Below, piece after piece: positions 26,553-33,359 of a stretch of 33,359 nucleotides of DNA. Each line of letters begins with the position of its first letter. The stretch's first letter is position 1. The stretch comes from Bacillota bacterium. GTDB lineage: Bacteria > Bacillota > Sulfobacillia > Sulfobacillales > Sulfobacillaceae. Made by a program: the position numbers and the translations under genes. The notes under the pieces are model-generated. The model was given only the letters and a program-made list of their open reading frames with translations. It was not told the origin of the DNA and did no database searches. Location: contig JAJZZH010000131.1 in assembly GCA_021797675.1 (NCBI GenBank), positions 1 through 33,359 of the forward strand, written 5' to 3'.

Positions 26553-26582
26553 GTATATTGGAAGCCGTCATCGAGCAAGCTA
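26553..26582 (+). promoter_or_regulatory. candidate forespore (sigma-G/F) promoter of gpr
   Basis: GTATA (26553-26557) fits the sigma-G -35 consensus GHATR. After exactly 18 bp comes CAAGCTA (26576-26582), one mismatch from CATNNTA. It lies 33 bp upstream of the gpr start. In Bacillus, gpr is transcribed in the forespore by sigma-F and sigma-G. Confidence 0.55.
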
Positions 26583-26614
26583 CCGAAAGTCATTGAAAAG
26601 ATGGGGGATACACG

Positions 26615-27595
26615 GTGAACGCCTCTCCAGGGTCTGATTTTCGTCCCATTCAGGTTCATACGGACATGGCTATCGAAGCGCGCGACATCGTCCGTGGCGC
26701 GGCAGATCAGGAGATTCCCGGCGTCCGGGTCGATGAACACAACCTGGGAGCGGTGCGAATTACCCAGGTTGAGATTTTGGAAGCCGAAGCCGAGCAACTG
26801 ATGGGAAAGCCGCGGGGACACTATATCACCTTGGACGTGCCCACGTTTAAGGAACGGGACCCCGACCTCAAACAAGAGTTGATTCGCGCCATTGCCGAGG
26901 AGATGACGGGAATGATCCCCTCAGCGCTGGATCATTCGGTGCTCGTGGTGGGACTCGGCAATTGGAACGCCACGGCGGACGCGCTGGGCCCGCGGACCGT
27001 GGAACGGCTTTTGGTCACCCGCCACCTGGAGGCGGTCGTCCCCGCCGACCTCCGTGCCCGCATGCGCCCGGTGGCAGCCATAGCGCCCGGGGTGCTGGGC
27101 ACCACGGGCATCGAAACCCTGGATATTATCCGTGGGGTGGTTAAAGAGGCCAAGCCGGACCTGGTGATTGCCATCGACGCCTTGGCCGCTCGCAAACTCG
27201 AGCGCCTGGTGGGGAGCGTGCAAATTGCCGACACGGGCATTCGCCCGGGTTCCGGGGTAGGCACCCAATTAAAGGGACTGACGGAAGAGGCCGTTGGCGT
27301 GCCGGTGGTCGCGGTCGGCGTCTGCACGGTGGTACAGTCGATTAGCATTGCTCAGGAGGCCGTCGGCCTCTTGGCCAATCAACTGAAGGGGTCGGCCAAA
27401 TTCTACGATATCTTGCGAGAATTCAACGGGGATGAACAACGTGACCTGATCAACGAAGTCCTGGGCAGTCGTCTGGGCGACCTCATGGTGACTCCCAAAG
27501 AGATTGATGTGCTGGTCAATGACATGGCCGACGTGCTGGCGGAGGCCCTGAACCGTGTTCTACAGCCCCGGTTGGATCCCGAGGAATGGCGATAA
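26615..27595 (+). CDS. gpr: germination protease GPR
   Basis: GPR degrades the small acid-soluble spore proteins at germination. The product is 326 aa from GTG 26615 with GGGGGA at 26604-26609. It is made as a zymogen. HTDMAIEA (residues 15-22) matches the autoprocessing site of the family, TD-LAxEA. The body shows GHYITLDVP, LVVGLGNWNATADALGP, APGVLGTTGIET, DLVIAIDALAARK, IADTGIRPGSGVG and GVPVVAVGVCTVV, the core blocks of peptidase family A25. Its presence indicates an endospore former. In many relatives spoIIP follows; here only a 29-codon frame does. Confidence 0.95.
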   Translation: MNASPGSDFRPIQVHTDMAIEARDIVRGAADQEIPGVRVDEHNLGAVRITQVEILEAEAEQLMGKPRGHYITLDVPTFKERDPDLKQELIRAIAEEMTGMIPSALDHSVLVVGLGNWNATADALGPRTVERLLVTRHLEAVVPADLRARMRPVAAIAPGVLGTTGIETLDIIRGVVKEAKPDLVIAIDALAARKLERLVGSVQIADTGIRPGSGVGTQLKGLTEEAVGVPVVAVGVCTVVQSISIAQEAVGLLANQLKGSAKFYDILREFNGDEQRDLINEVLGSRLGDLMVTPKEIDVLVNDMADVLAEALNRVLQPRLDPEEWR

Positions 27596-27631
27596 GACTT
27601 AAATGGTTGGCTATTTGCAAGAGGTGGTGGA

Positions 27632-27721
27632 ATGAGCGATAGACGTATCGGGTGGATCTGGGACCGTTTTGTGCAATATCGGGTGAAATTCTCTTCGAAG
27701 CACGGGTGCCGTGTTGTGTAA
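27632..27721 (+). CDS. 29-aa ORF after gpr, possibly a truncated gene start
   Basis: ATG 27632 follows AGAGGTGGTGG at 27620-27630 and opens MSDRRIGWIWDRFVQYRVKF and a few more residues before TAA at 27719-27721. The good ribosome site and the position after gpr suggest the beginning of a former co-transcribed gene whose remainder was lost when the accessory region arrived. I cannot identify it. Confidence 0.35.
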   Translation: MSDRRIGWIWDRFVQYRVKFSSKHGCRVV

Positions 27722-27800
27722 AACATGATTGGATCGGCCGTCCTGAATAGTGGTCCATAATGCATTAACGGGCAGGATAGTGATTCAGCCCAATATTCCG

Positions 27801-28169
27801 TCAATTTAGGTCCGGGGTGGCCCGATAATACATTTCGGAGCAGATGTCCGGCAAGCACTGCCGGAACGCAGTATGCGTGGTAAGCAGTGCTTGGTCGAGC
27901 AGGGCGACTGCATCCGGATCGAAAATTACTCGGTGCAAAAAAACTCGTCGAATTTCTTCGTCGGTCAGATAGTTTGCAGCTTGGCGGGCAATGGCACGGA
28001 TTGTTCCGGTGTCCAATAATGAGTGATTGGGGACAACCAGGATTTGGCGTCCGGATGGCGTTGAACGCACCAACTTCATATGGCTTCCTCGCTGGCGATC
28101 AACGGCAAAGCCCAACGGCTGCAATGAAGCGACCAGCGCCGCGCCGGAGCATCGACGGAGTCTAGGCAT
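27801..28169 (-). CDS. hicA: HicA-type mRNA interferase toxin with C-terminal extension
   Basis: HicA toxins cleave mRNA through a double-stranded RNA-binding-like fold. Residues 1-77 match the family: KLR-like start MPRLRRCSGAALVASLQPLGF, split here only in description, then RQRGSHMKLVR with the catalytic His30, ILVVPNHSLLDTGTIRAIARQA and YLTDEEIRRVF. The remaining 45 residues are an unusual extension, since HicA is normally 60-85 aa. It may be read-through into former non-coding DNA after loss of the original stop. ATG 28169 overlaps the hicB stop by 8 bp, so antitoxin and toxin are coupled. Confidence 0.88.
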   Translation of the reverse strand: MPRLRRCSGAALVASLQPLGFAVDRQRGSHMKLVRSTPSGRQILVVPNHSLLDTGTIRAIARQAANYLTDEEIRRVFLHRVIFDPDAVALLDQALLTTHTAFRQCLPDICSEMYYRATPDLN

Positions 28170-28395
28170 AATCGGGTTCCAGCTCGATCATCACGACAAT
28201 CGAGGGATTAGGCGCAAGGTTCCAAGCGGCCAAATCCTCACCGTCTAGCATCAATCCCACGGCCTCGCGCAAGTTACTCAAACTTTCCTCGACGGTGGCA
28301 CCCTGCGTGACGACCGGAAAATCCACGCACTCGGCCACGTAACCCGATTCGTCACCAGACCGAATCACCGCTTGAATGGTATGCCGGGGTTTCAT
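28162..28395 (-). CDS. hicB: HicB-type antitoxin
   Basis: The product is 77 aa with the partial RNase H-like fold of HicB: HTIQAVIRSGDESGYVAEC, FPVVTQGATVEESLSNLREA and a C-terminal acidic tail. There is no added HTH or ribbon-helix-helix domain, so autoregulation would need another route. The frame is open to 28476, but ATG 28395 has GGAGGGAG just upstream on the reverse strand. It precedes hicA, the common order when both are coupled, and follows the S33 peptidase gene by 19 bp on the same strand. Confidence 0.87.
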   Translation of the reverse strand: MKPRHTIQAVIRSGDESGYVAECVDFPVVTQGATVEESLSNLREAVGLMLDGEDLAAWNLAPNPSIVVMIELEPDYA

Positions 28396-28414
28396 AACGC
28401 GCTCCCTCCTCTCT

Positions 28415-29419
28415 CTAATTATGCCACCAAGGGTCGCCGTTCCCAAGTTCCCGCAGAAGATATCCAGCCTCATCATTATCGCTTACGGGGGCGTATGTCC
28501 CGCGGGCCATGCTGGCATCATGAACAGATCGGGACCCAAACCGTATCGTCACTCCGTGGGTGCAACCCAGTTCCACATGGACGAAATGGCCGCTCTCGTA
28601 GGCAATCAGGAGCTTGGATTCAGGTTTTGCTTCAATGTAGCTGTTGATTTGATCCAGTCCAAACACGGCATCATGGTAACCCCGAATCAACAATGCGGGA
28701 TGGGTGACCTGAGAAAATCGGAACATCAGCGGTTCAAAGATCGCGCCTTCTTCGTACAGTGCGGACTGGTGGTCCACACCGCGGGACCACAGCTCATCCC
28801 CGAAACGGGACTCACGAACCAGTCGCTGGAAAAACTGTTTGTCGGGACCGTAGATATAGAGGTTGTCACGCTGCTCGTCCAATCCGTGGGACAGCACGCT
28901 AAAGCCATCCCACACCGAGCGGTCGTCGAGCGTGTCATCATAGGCGATCGCCAAACACTTACGCGCGTTCTCTTGATTTCCCAGCACGCCATATTCCAAC
29001 GCCGCGCGCCGCAACAATGAGCGAGCGGACGATGCGAGGTCGAACGTCGGATTTTCGAAGACTAGTCGGTTAATAGCCGCCGGATAGGTGACCGCGTACA
29101 GGAGGCCCACGTATCCGCCAAATGAATGCCCGATCAAAGACCATTGGGCGATGCCTAGATGGCGGCGCAGGGCTTCCGCATCCTCCACTAAATCGCTGAG
29201 GCTGAGCGAGTGATCACCAAGGGGGTCCTATCGAAGAACCCCTCGCTGGTCGACCGCGATCAGCCGGACCGAGGCTGCCAATCGCTGACCCTGATGCAAC
29301 ACAAAGTCATAACATCCGGATCCGGGACCGCCATGCAGATAGAGGACCGCCGGCCGTTCCGGATCTCCGAGGTCGTCCACCCATAAATGCGTGCCGCGGA
29401 CCGATACCACTTCACCCAT
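28415..29419 (-). pseudogene. proline iminopeptidase-like alpha/beta hydrolase with one in-frame stop
   Basis: The frame reads as a 334-residue S33-type hydrolase from ATG 29419 (reverse-strand ribosome site GAGGTGA), except for a TAG at codon 64 (29230-29228). The motifs are HGGPG (29-33), VDQRGVLR just before the stop, DPLGDHSLSLSDLVEDAEAL after it, nucleophile GHSFGG, a late Asp in RGYHDAVF and His in ESGHFVHVE. Relatives usually have Ser at the stop position (RGVLRSDP), so TCG to TAG explains it. Both halves are in the same frame. It is either a very young pseudogene, a sequencing error, or read through by amber suppression. The last 50 residues appear to extend past the usual family end. 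Confidence 0.85.
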
Positions 29420-29803
29420 GCCGGCTCACCTCACGAGGAATGCGTTAATGTGGTCGTTATATCAAGGGAGGAGTTGGGTGATAGGGAACTATAGGGGGCG
29501 TTTGTGCCGTAGCGCTTACGGTATGAACAGACAGAGGAGTATGCCCCACCCATGAAAAGCCAGCACGGTGCTAGAAATGAAACCAAACGGCTCTCGGTGG
29601 CGTTGATATCATAGGAGGCCTATAGGGCCCGGGAGATCCTAAGGAGACGTCCATGCCCCGGGTTCGGGGCACCCACAGGAATGAAAAATGGGGACGGCCA
29701 CCCCGGAAGGTAGCGTGGTCGCGATCGGGATATTGTGGTGGTCAGGATCGGGCCGTCTAGATATGGTGGTCGGCAAGGATTTTTCAGAGGAGGTTTTCCT
29801 TTG
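29420..29803. other. intergenic region upstream of the secreted protein gene
   Basis: This 384-bp region lies between the divergent hydrolase and the secreted protein gene. I see no conserved protein or RNA gene. A 7-bp hairpin, TGCCCCG-GGTT-CGGGGCA, lies at 29654-29671 without a T-run. GAGGAGG at 29787-29793 is the ribosome site of the next gene. No convincing promoter pair was found on either strand. Confidence 0.4.
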
Positions 29804-30832
29804 ATGTTACGCAAATCGAGTGCGATCATTGGTGTGTCGGCGATGGTGGCCTTGATCTTCGCTACGGGTGCCGACTTCGCGGCGCGTCCGATCCCGACCG
29901 TCTTCAACCCAACCATTGTGCAAGCCATGGATGCTATCGCCGGGCATACGAGCCTGGCGTTAAATGCGCCCACGCTATTGCCCCATCGGTCATCGGGTTA
30001 TCTGACCGCGATGACGGCGGCACTGCCCGACGCCTATCAAGTGACGGTTTGGGATACCCGGCAGCCCTTACATGTCAATAATGCTACCATCGTATCGGAG
30101 CGGATGTCAGGAGGCAACGTGGCTCGCTTTGGCGCGATACGCCTCTCCCATCCTATGCCGCCCCAAGGTGCCCCGAACTATCTCACAGCGTTAGAACAGC
30201 ATAACCCGCTCTGGGCGGGAGGCCCCGCTACTGTAGAGCGAGGCACGGTGAACCTCGGCGATGACATCCATGCCGTTCGTTATCAAAAAGCCGCGCAAGT
30301 ACAGTTGGAGTGGATGGAAGGCGATTGGAGCATCGAAGTGGCAGGCCGGTCCCTGGCGATGGCAGAAAAGGCCGCGGTTCCCGTCGTCCACTTGCTGAAC
30401 GCCTATTATTTGCCCCCCTATCCGGGAATTTATGCGGTACGGCTCCAAGATGGAGGCCGTACGGCCATAACGAGTATTGATTGGATGCGCGGCAAGGTGT
30501 TGTCGTATGTGACCAACGACCACGCGTCGGCCACCAATCCCGTCGTCACCGGGGGCATGGCGGTCTCTTGGCGACGTGTTACCCAGCCTACCTTAGCCCC
30601 TCAACATCTAATCGGCGCAGTGTTGGGGTGGAACAATGCGCTTTATAAACTGACCGCTTCCGCAAACGCCAAGGCCATTGGCAAGAAACTGGGTAGCGTA
30701 TTTTATCATGGACCGATATCCGGCGACTTTACCGTGTTCCAGCAGCTAGGCACCAACCCAGCCAACGAGGTTATTTTTAAATCATCGGGTGGACATTATT
30801 TCAAAGCGGTCGTTACGCAACGCAATCCATAA
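29804..30832 (+). CDS. orphan secreted protein, function unknown
   Basis: The product is 342 aa from ATG 29804 with a strong ribosome site GAGGAGG. Residues 1-26 form a signal peptide (MLRKSS, hydrophobic AIIGVSAMVALIFATG, cleavage perhaps after ADFA). There are no further membrane segments, no Cys pair and no cell-wall anchor. The mature part is rich in Ala, Thr, Asn and Pro, with aromatic pairs such as YYLPPYPGIYAVRLQDGG that suggest beta structure. I recognise no catalytic motif or family. An alternative start TTG 29801 is adjacent. It stands alone between a hydrolase pseudogene and a methyltransferase remnant, which gives no functional hint. Confidence 0.75.
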   Translation: MLRKSSAIIGVSAMVALIFATGADFAARPIPTVFNPTIVQAMDAIAGHTSLALNAPTLLPHRSSGYLTAMTAALPDAYQVTVWDTRQPLHVNNATIVSERMSGGNVARFGAIRLSHPMPPQGAPNYLTALEQHNPLWAGGPATVERGTVNLGDDIHAVRYQKAAQVQLEWMEGDWSIEVAGRSLAMAEKAAVPVVHLLNAYYLPPYPGIYAVRLQDGGRTAITSIDWMRGKVLSYVTNDHASATNPVVTGGMAVSWRRVTQPTLAPQHLIGAVLGWNNALYKLTASANAKAIGKKLGSVFYHGPISGDFTVFQQLGTNPANEVIFKSSGGHYFKAVVTQRNP

Positions 30833-31025
30833 GGGGAAACATTCTCTTTCTGAAACATCGGTTGTCATGCGACAGGGAAATTGCAAAAAATGTTGAACGA
30901 AGAGTCGCGGAAGTCGCGAAGCGGTACCCTATCGTTTTTCGCGCCTTCATTGCCTGGCATGGGTCACGGAGCAGGACACTTGCGCATCCATTGCTCGGAC
31001 GATTTTATTCTAGGGAGAGACCCCG

Positions 31026-31496
31026 ATGGCTGAATACGATGCCATCGCCGCCGACTATGCCGCGCTGGTCGACGGCGCAGAACCCATTGTGGAACTGAGT
31101 GATACCTGGATTCGCTCGGTGATGGGCCCAGTCGATGGGCAGAGAATTTGTGACTTCGGCTGTGTCCCGGAGGAGTTGAGTCGCCGATTGGCTCGGGAAG
31201 GTGCCCACGTCACCGCGATGGATGTAAGCCCTCGACTCATCGCCGCGGCCTGAGATCGCGAGAGTTCCGGGATGATTACGTGGCTGATGCCACCCAACCC
31301 GGGATGCCGTCGGGATCGTTTGGCCCCGTGGTGGCCAGCTTGATACTGATGGACGTGCCAGATTTTCCCGCAGTCTTTGCGGAAGCTTGAAGACTCCTCA
31401 AGCGTGGAGGCCGCATGGCATGGACGATTATGCACCCGTGTTTTCAATCTCCCTCAGCACAGGGCTTACGGATGATTCGGGAGCGATTGTTCCGGG
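31026..31496 (+). pseudogene. SAM-dependent methyltransferase, frameshifted and truncated
   Basis: ATG 31026 (AGGGAG at 31012-31017) starts MAEYDAIAADYAALVDG and reaches motif I ICDFGCVPEELSRRLAREG with AMDVSPRLIAAA, then stops at 31251. The family continues in another frame from about 31256: DDYVADATQP, SLILMDVPDF (motif post-II), an in-frame TGA at 31388, then RLLKRGGRMAWTIMHPCFQS. Homology ends near 31490, where tnpB sequence begins. It is a class I methyltransferase of the UbiE/Methyltransf_11 type, inactivated by a frameshift, a stop and loss of the 3' end. TTGCGC-N17-TTTTAT at 30980-31008 is a weak promoter candidate. Confidence 0.82.
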
Positions 31497-31993
31497 TTTA
31501 AGGCCGATGTGAACCACCGAATTGCCAAAACTATTGTGGAGCCTGGTTTCCTGATCGGTCTGGAGGACCTGACGCATATCCGTGAACGCACCAAAACCCA
31601 AGGCAAGAAGCATCCCCGTAAACGAGCGAAGGGGGGGCCTTGGCGGAACTCGGTGCGTTCGTAGCCTACACGTCACCAATTGCAGGAGGGTTAGCCGTCC
31701 GTGGGGATGCGGATTACACCTCCCAGGGTTGCCCGAATTGCGGCAACGTCGATGTTAAGAACCGTCCAAAGCAGGGACTGGTGTTCCGCTGTACCCTCTG
31801 TGGGTTTACCCTCCACGCCGATCTGGTGGGTGCCCGCAATGTCACCCTACGAACGCTCCTTATCCGGCAGGACTGGATGGGGACGGGCTGTTTGTCAACC
31901 AGCCTTGATGGGTCGGAGGTTGAAGCCAAAGCTAAGCGCCTGAAAAGGTTCTTAGCGTTGCGGTGGAGTCCGGATCCAAGCTTCGGCCTTTAG
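31494..31993 (+). pseudogene. tnpB: tnpB (IS200/IS605) C-terminal fragment, frameshifted
   Basis: The sequence reads FKADVNHRIAK...GLEDLTHIRERTK (RuvC-II Glu) to about 31636. After a one-base shift next to a run of seven G (31631-31637) it continues AELGAFVAYTS, then the zinc ribbon CPNCG...CTLCGF, then RuvC-III HADLVGARNV. The N-terminal half with RuvC-I is missing, so the protein cannot be a nuclease. TnpB is the RNA-guided ancestor of Cas12. The stop TAG 31991-31993 lies inside the right-end hairpin, as is usual where the omega RNA overlaps the 3' end of tnpB. No tnpA is present. Confidence 0.9.
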
Positions 31994-32008
31994 GCCGGGG
32001 TAGTTGAC
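31984..32008 (+). repeat. right end of the tnpB element
   Basis: CGGCCT-TT-AGGCCG (31984-31997) is the hairpin typical of IS200/IS605 right ends, followed by GGGTAGTTGAC to 32008. In known tnpB elements the 3' part of this region is the omega-RNA scaffold and the next 16-20 bases outside the element act as guide. Here the neighbouring sequence is an IS1595-type transposase gene. Confidence 0.7.
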
Positions 32009-32011
32009 TGG

Positions 32012-32197
32012 ATGAATACGGTCATTAGTCTCGCGAAAACGTTTATTGATGGCACCTATCACGGGCGCGGACGCGCCCGGCAACTGTATTTGGAAGAGTT
32101 TACGTATCGATTTAATCGTCGGTACATGGGAACCCGGATCGCCAACCGCTTACTTATGGCGTGTGTGACGAGTCAACCGCATCCGTACGCCAGATAG
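32012..32197 (+). pseudogene. IS1595-type (ISXO2-like) transposase C-terminal fragment
   Basis: The segment VISLAKTFIDGTYHGRGRAR followed by YLEEFTYRFNRRYMGTRIANRLLMAC matches the C-terminal end of ISXO2-like DDE transposases, which carry visNaK.fl.GtyHG...YLdEF.yRFNRR. The part before it is replaced by the tnpB element right end at 32008. The stop is TAG 32195-32197. The catalytic core is absent, so it is dead. Confidence 0.8.
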
Positions 32198-32512
32198 TGC
32201 GACAACGCTGTTGCCGGTGAGGCCACCGTAATCGAATATTCAGGGTAAAATGAGGTCCGCAAGGTCGTCATGCTTGGGGAGCGGGGGTTTTTATTGTCTC
32301 CGTGTGTGTCTTCCAATCCACTAGACCACCAAATCTAATGCTTCCTGTCCCTCGTGCGAAGCTTCGTCCTATCCAATCAGCCTCCTGAATCACATATGTA
32401 TGACGAAAAAATCGGTCGGATCGGCGAATTTGCTTGAAGGGAATACGCTTCCTTAAAGTAAGCCGATGGAGGCTCATCCCTACAACCTGACTGACCTGGG
32501 GATGTATGTATA
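32198..32512. other. non-coding stretch after the IS1595 remnant
   Basis: I see no conserved gene, terminator or clear IS end in this 315-bp stretch. It is less GC-rich than the operons upstream. A reverse-strand frame of 69 codons at 32268-32477 resembles nothing I know and is probably chance. Confidence 0.4.
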
Positions 32513-32653
32513 GATAAGCGATTCGAGCAAGTAGATAGGCGGTTCGATCAGATGGACGCCCGGTTTGCCTATCGCATGCGTATCTGGGTCGCGGTCATTC
32601 TGTCGGCTTTAACGGCACTATTGGGTTATGCTACGGCCCACGGGCATCTCTGA
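32513..32653 (+). pseudogene. remnant of a coiled-coil protein with C-terminal membrane anchor
   Basis: A 46-codon frame reads DKRFEQVDRRFDQMDARF and then a single membrane helix IWVAVILSALTALLGYATA before TGA at 32651-32653. Seven-residue repeats of the type D-x-R-F-x-x-V ending in a membrane helix are common in small bacterial coiled-coil proteins. There is no start codon upstream of the repeats in this frame (a stop precedes), so the 5' part is lost. An internal ATG (32552) would leave little but the anchor. Confidence 0.5.
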
Positions 32654-33359
32654 ATACGATGGTGACGAACGCTACCGGATCCTTGCCTGTGAGGATGTTG
32701 TCACGGGCATCGAAGGTCACGTTGAGGTTGAGCCCCAATCCTCGTTATATCACATGTGGTGCCACGTCGGCTTTGAGGGGGATCTATTCGGATAGCGGGA
32801 TAACGGTGCGTCGGACCGCGACCGATCCAATCCATGAATATCACAAATCGGCCCAACAAAAAACGCCAGTCGCGTGACGCCATAGAGTTAGCACAAATGT
32901 TTCCACCGTGCCGATAGGCAGGTTGAACAGCTAGAGGCCAGCGCCAAAGCACGCCAGTCCTTGAAACCCGACCGTTAGTTCGGCAGTAGCCGTTGAGATC
33001 CGGCTTCAAAAAGACGAAATGTACCCTGGCCGATCGTCGATGGGCTGAGGTCAAGACGTCGCAAAAGGAAACTGGGTCGGCAGTTCCGTGCTGTCCAGAC
33101 CCATCCGGATCGTGTAGGAAGTGACACGCCTGTCATATGCGAAGCGGGAACCGCTAATAGCCGACCGTGGTTCGGAGCCTGGCACGACGCAACCCATTCG
33201 TCACCGGGCTCACACGAGCCAGCCAGCTGCCAGCTAGGAGCTTGTCCATTTATTACCTAGAGTGGATAAATATTCAAAGCTTGTGCAAGAATATCACCCG
33301 CTTGGTAGGCTGAACTCTGCGTGGATGGGAGTTTTGTCGCATTTTCGACGGCCTGGGGG
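32654..33359. other. decayed terminal region, no intact gene seen
   Basis: The last 706 bp carry no frame with recognisable conservation. A short frame from ATG 32834 to TAG 32917 reads RDAIELAQMFPP, weakly like the N-terminus of ISXO2-type transposases, followed after a shift by an acidic/basic helix-like stretch to about 32980. TTGTCC-N17-GATAAA at 33242-33270 is a weak promoter-like pair that could serve a gene beyond the window. The composition and short broken frames fit old mobile-element debris. Confidence 0.35.

Noticed and set aside
27632-27721. spoIIP as the identity of the short frame after gpr
   Set aside because: Only position suggests it. The 29 residues do not show a recognisable SpoIIP feature, so no name was given.
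29620-29973. Reverse frame of 117 codons upstream of the secreted protein
   Set aside because: It overlaps the signal-peptide coding region on the opposite strand and shows no conserved motif or ribosome site.
1-33359. CRISPR array, tRNA or rRNA genes
   Set aside because: No regularly spaced direct repeats and no tRNA- or rRNA-like segments were seen on either strand.

Overview
The window looks like the chromosome of a fairly GC-rich, endospore-forming Gram-positive bacterium. The direct evidence is two T-box leaders, the spore-germination protease GPR, a SpoVB-type flippase, strong AGGAGG-type ribosome sites, and an HspR-type regulator in front of dnaK. The combination suggests an acidophilic Firmicute such as Sulfobacillus; that name is an inference, not shown by the sequence.

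Positions 1-12934 hold two co-directional biosynthetic operons. A complete trpEGDCFBA operon sits behind a T-box whose specifier codon is TGG (Trp). A second T-box with specifier TAC (Tyr) leads into a DAHP synthase, prephenate dehydrogenase (tyrA) and EPSP synthase (aroA). Two amino-sugar genes, a BadF-type N-acetylglucosamine kinase and nagA, follow without a gap. Precursor supply and the Tyr branch are therefore read out by tRNA-Tyr charging, and the Trp branch by tRNA-Trp charging.

Positions 12935-14796 hold a decayed IS200/IS605-type element encoding IscB, the RNA-guided nuclease ancestor of Cas9. Its probable omega/HEARO RNA lies just upstream. The iscB frame is broken by small indels and stops, and by a precise 200-bp MITE with 21-bp terminal inverted repeats and an 8-bp target duplication. 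Removing the MITE restores the IscB sequence across the junction. A perfect 19-bp hairpin closes the element. A reverse-strand phosphoenolpyruvate carboxylase gene (ppc) follows.

Positions 17900-23762 form a heat-shock operon hspR-dnaK-dnaJ-clpB without grpE. A palindrome spans the -10 box of its promoter, and the DnaJ has half the usual zinc-binding cysteines. Downstream is a reverse-strand ORF-less group II intron, a thioredoxin-like exported protein, spoVB (reverse) and gpr behind a forespore-type promoter.

Positions 27600-33359 are accessory and degraded. They contain a hicBA toxin-antitoxin pair, an S33 peptidase gene with a single in-frame amber codon, an orphan secreted protein, and a broken methyltransferase gene. 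That gene is joined to a truncated tnpB, which abuts a truncated IS1595-type transposase. The last 1.1 kb holds only small remnants.

I do not see a clearly new intact system. The most informative item is the MITE-interrupted iscB/omega-RNA locus.
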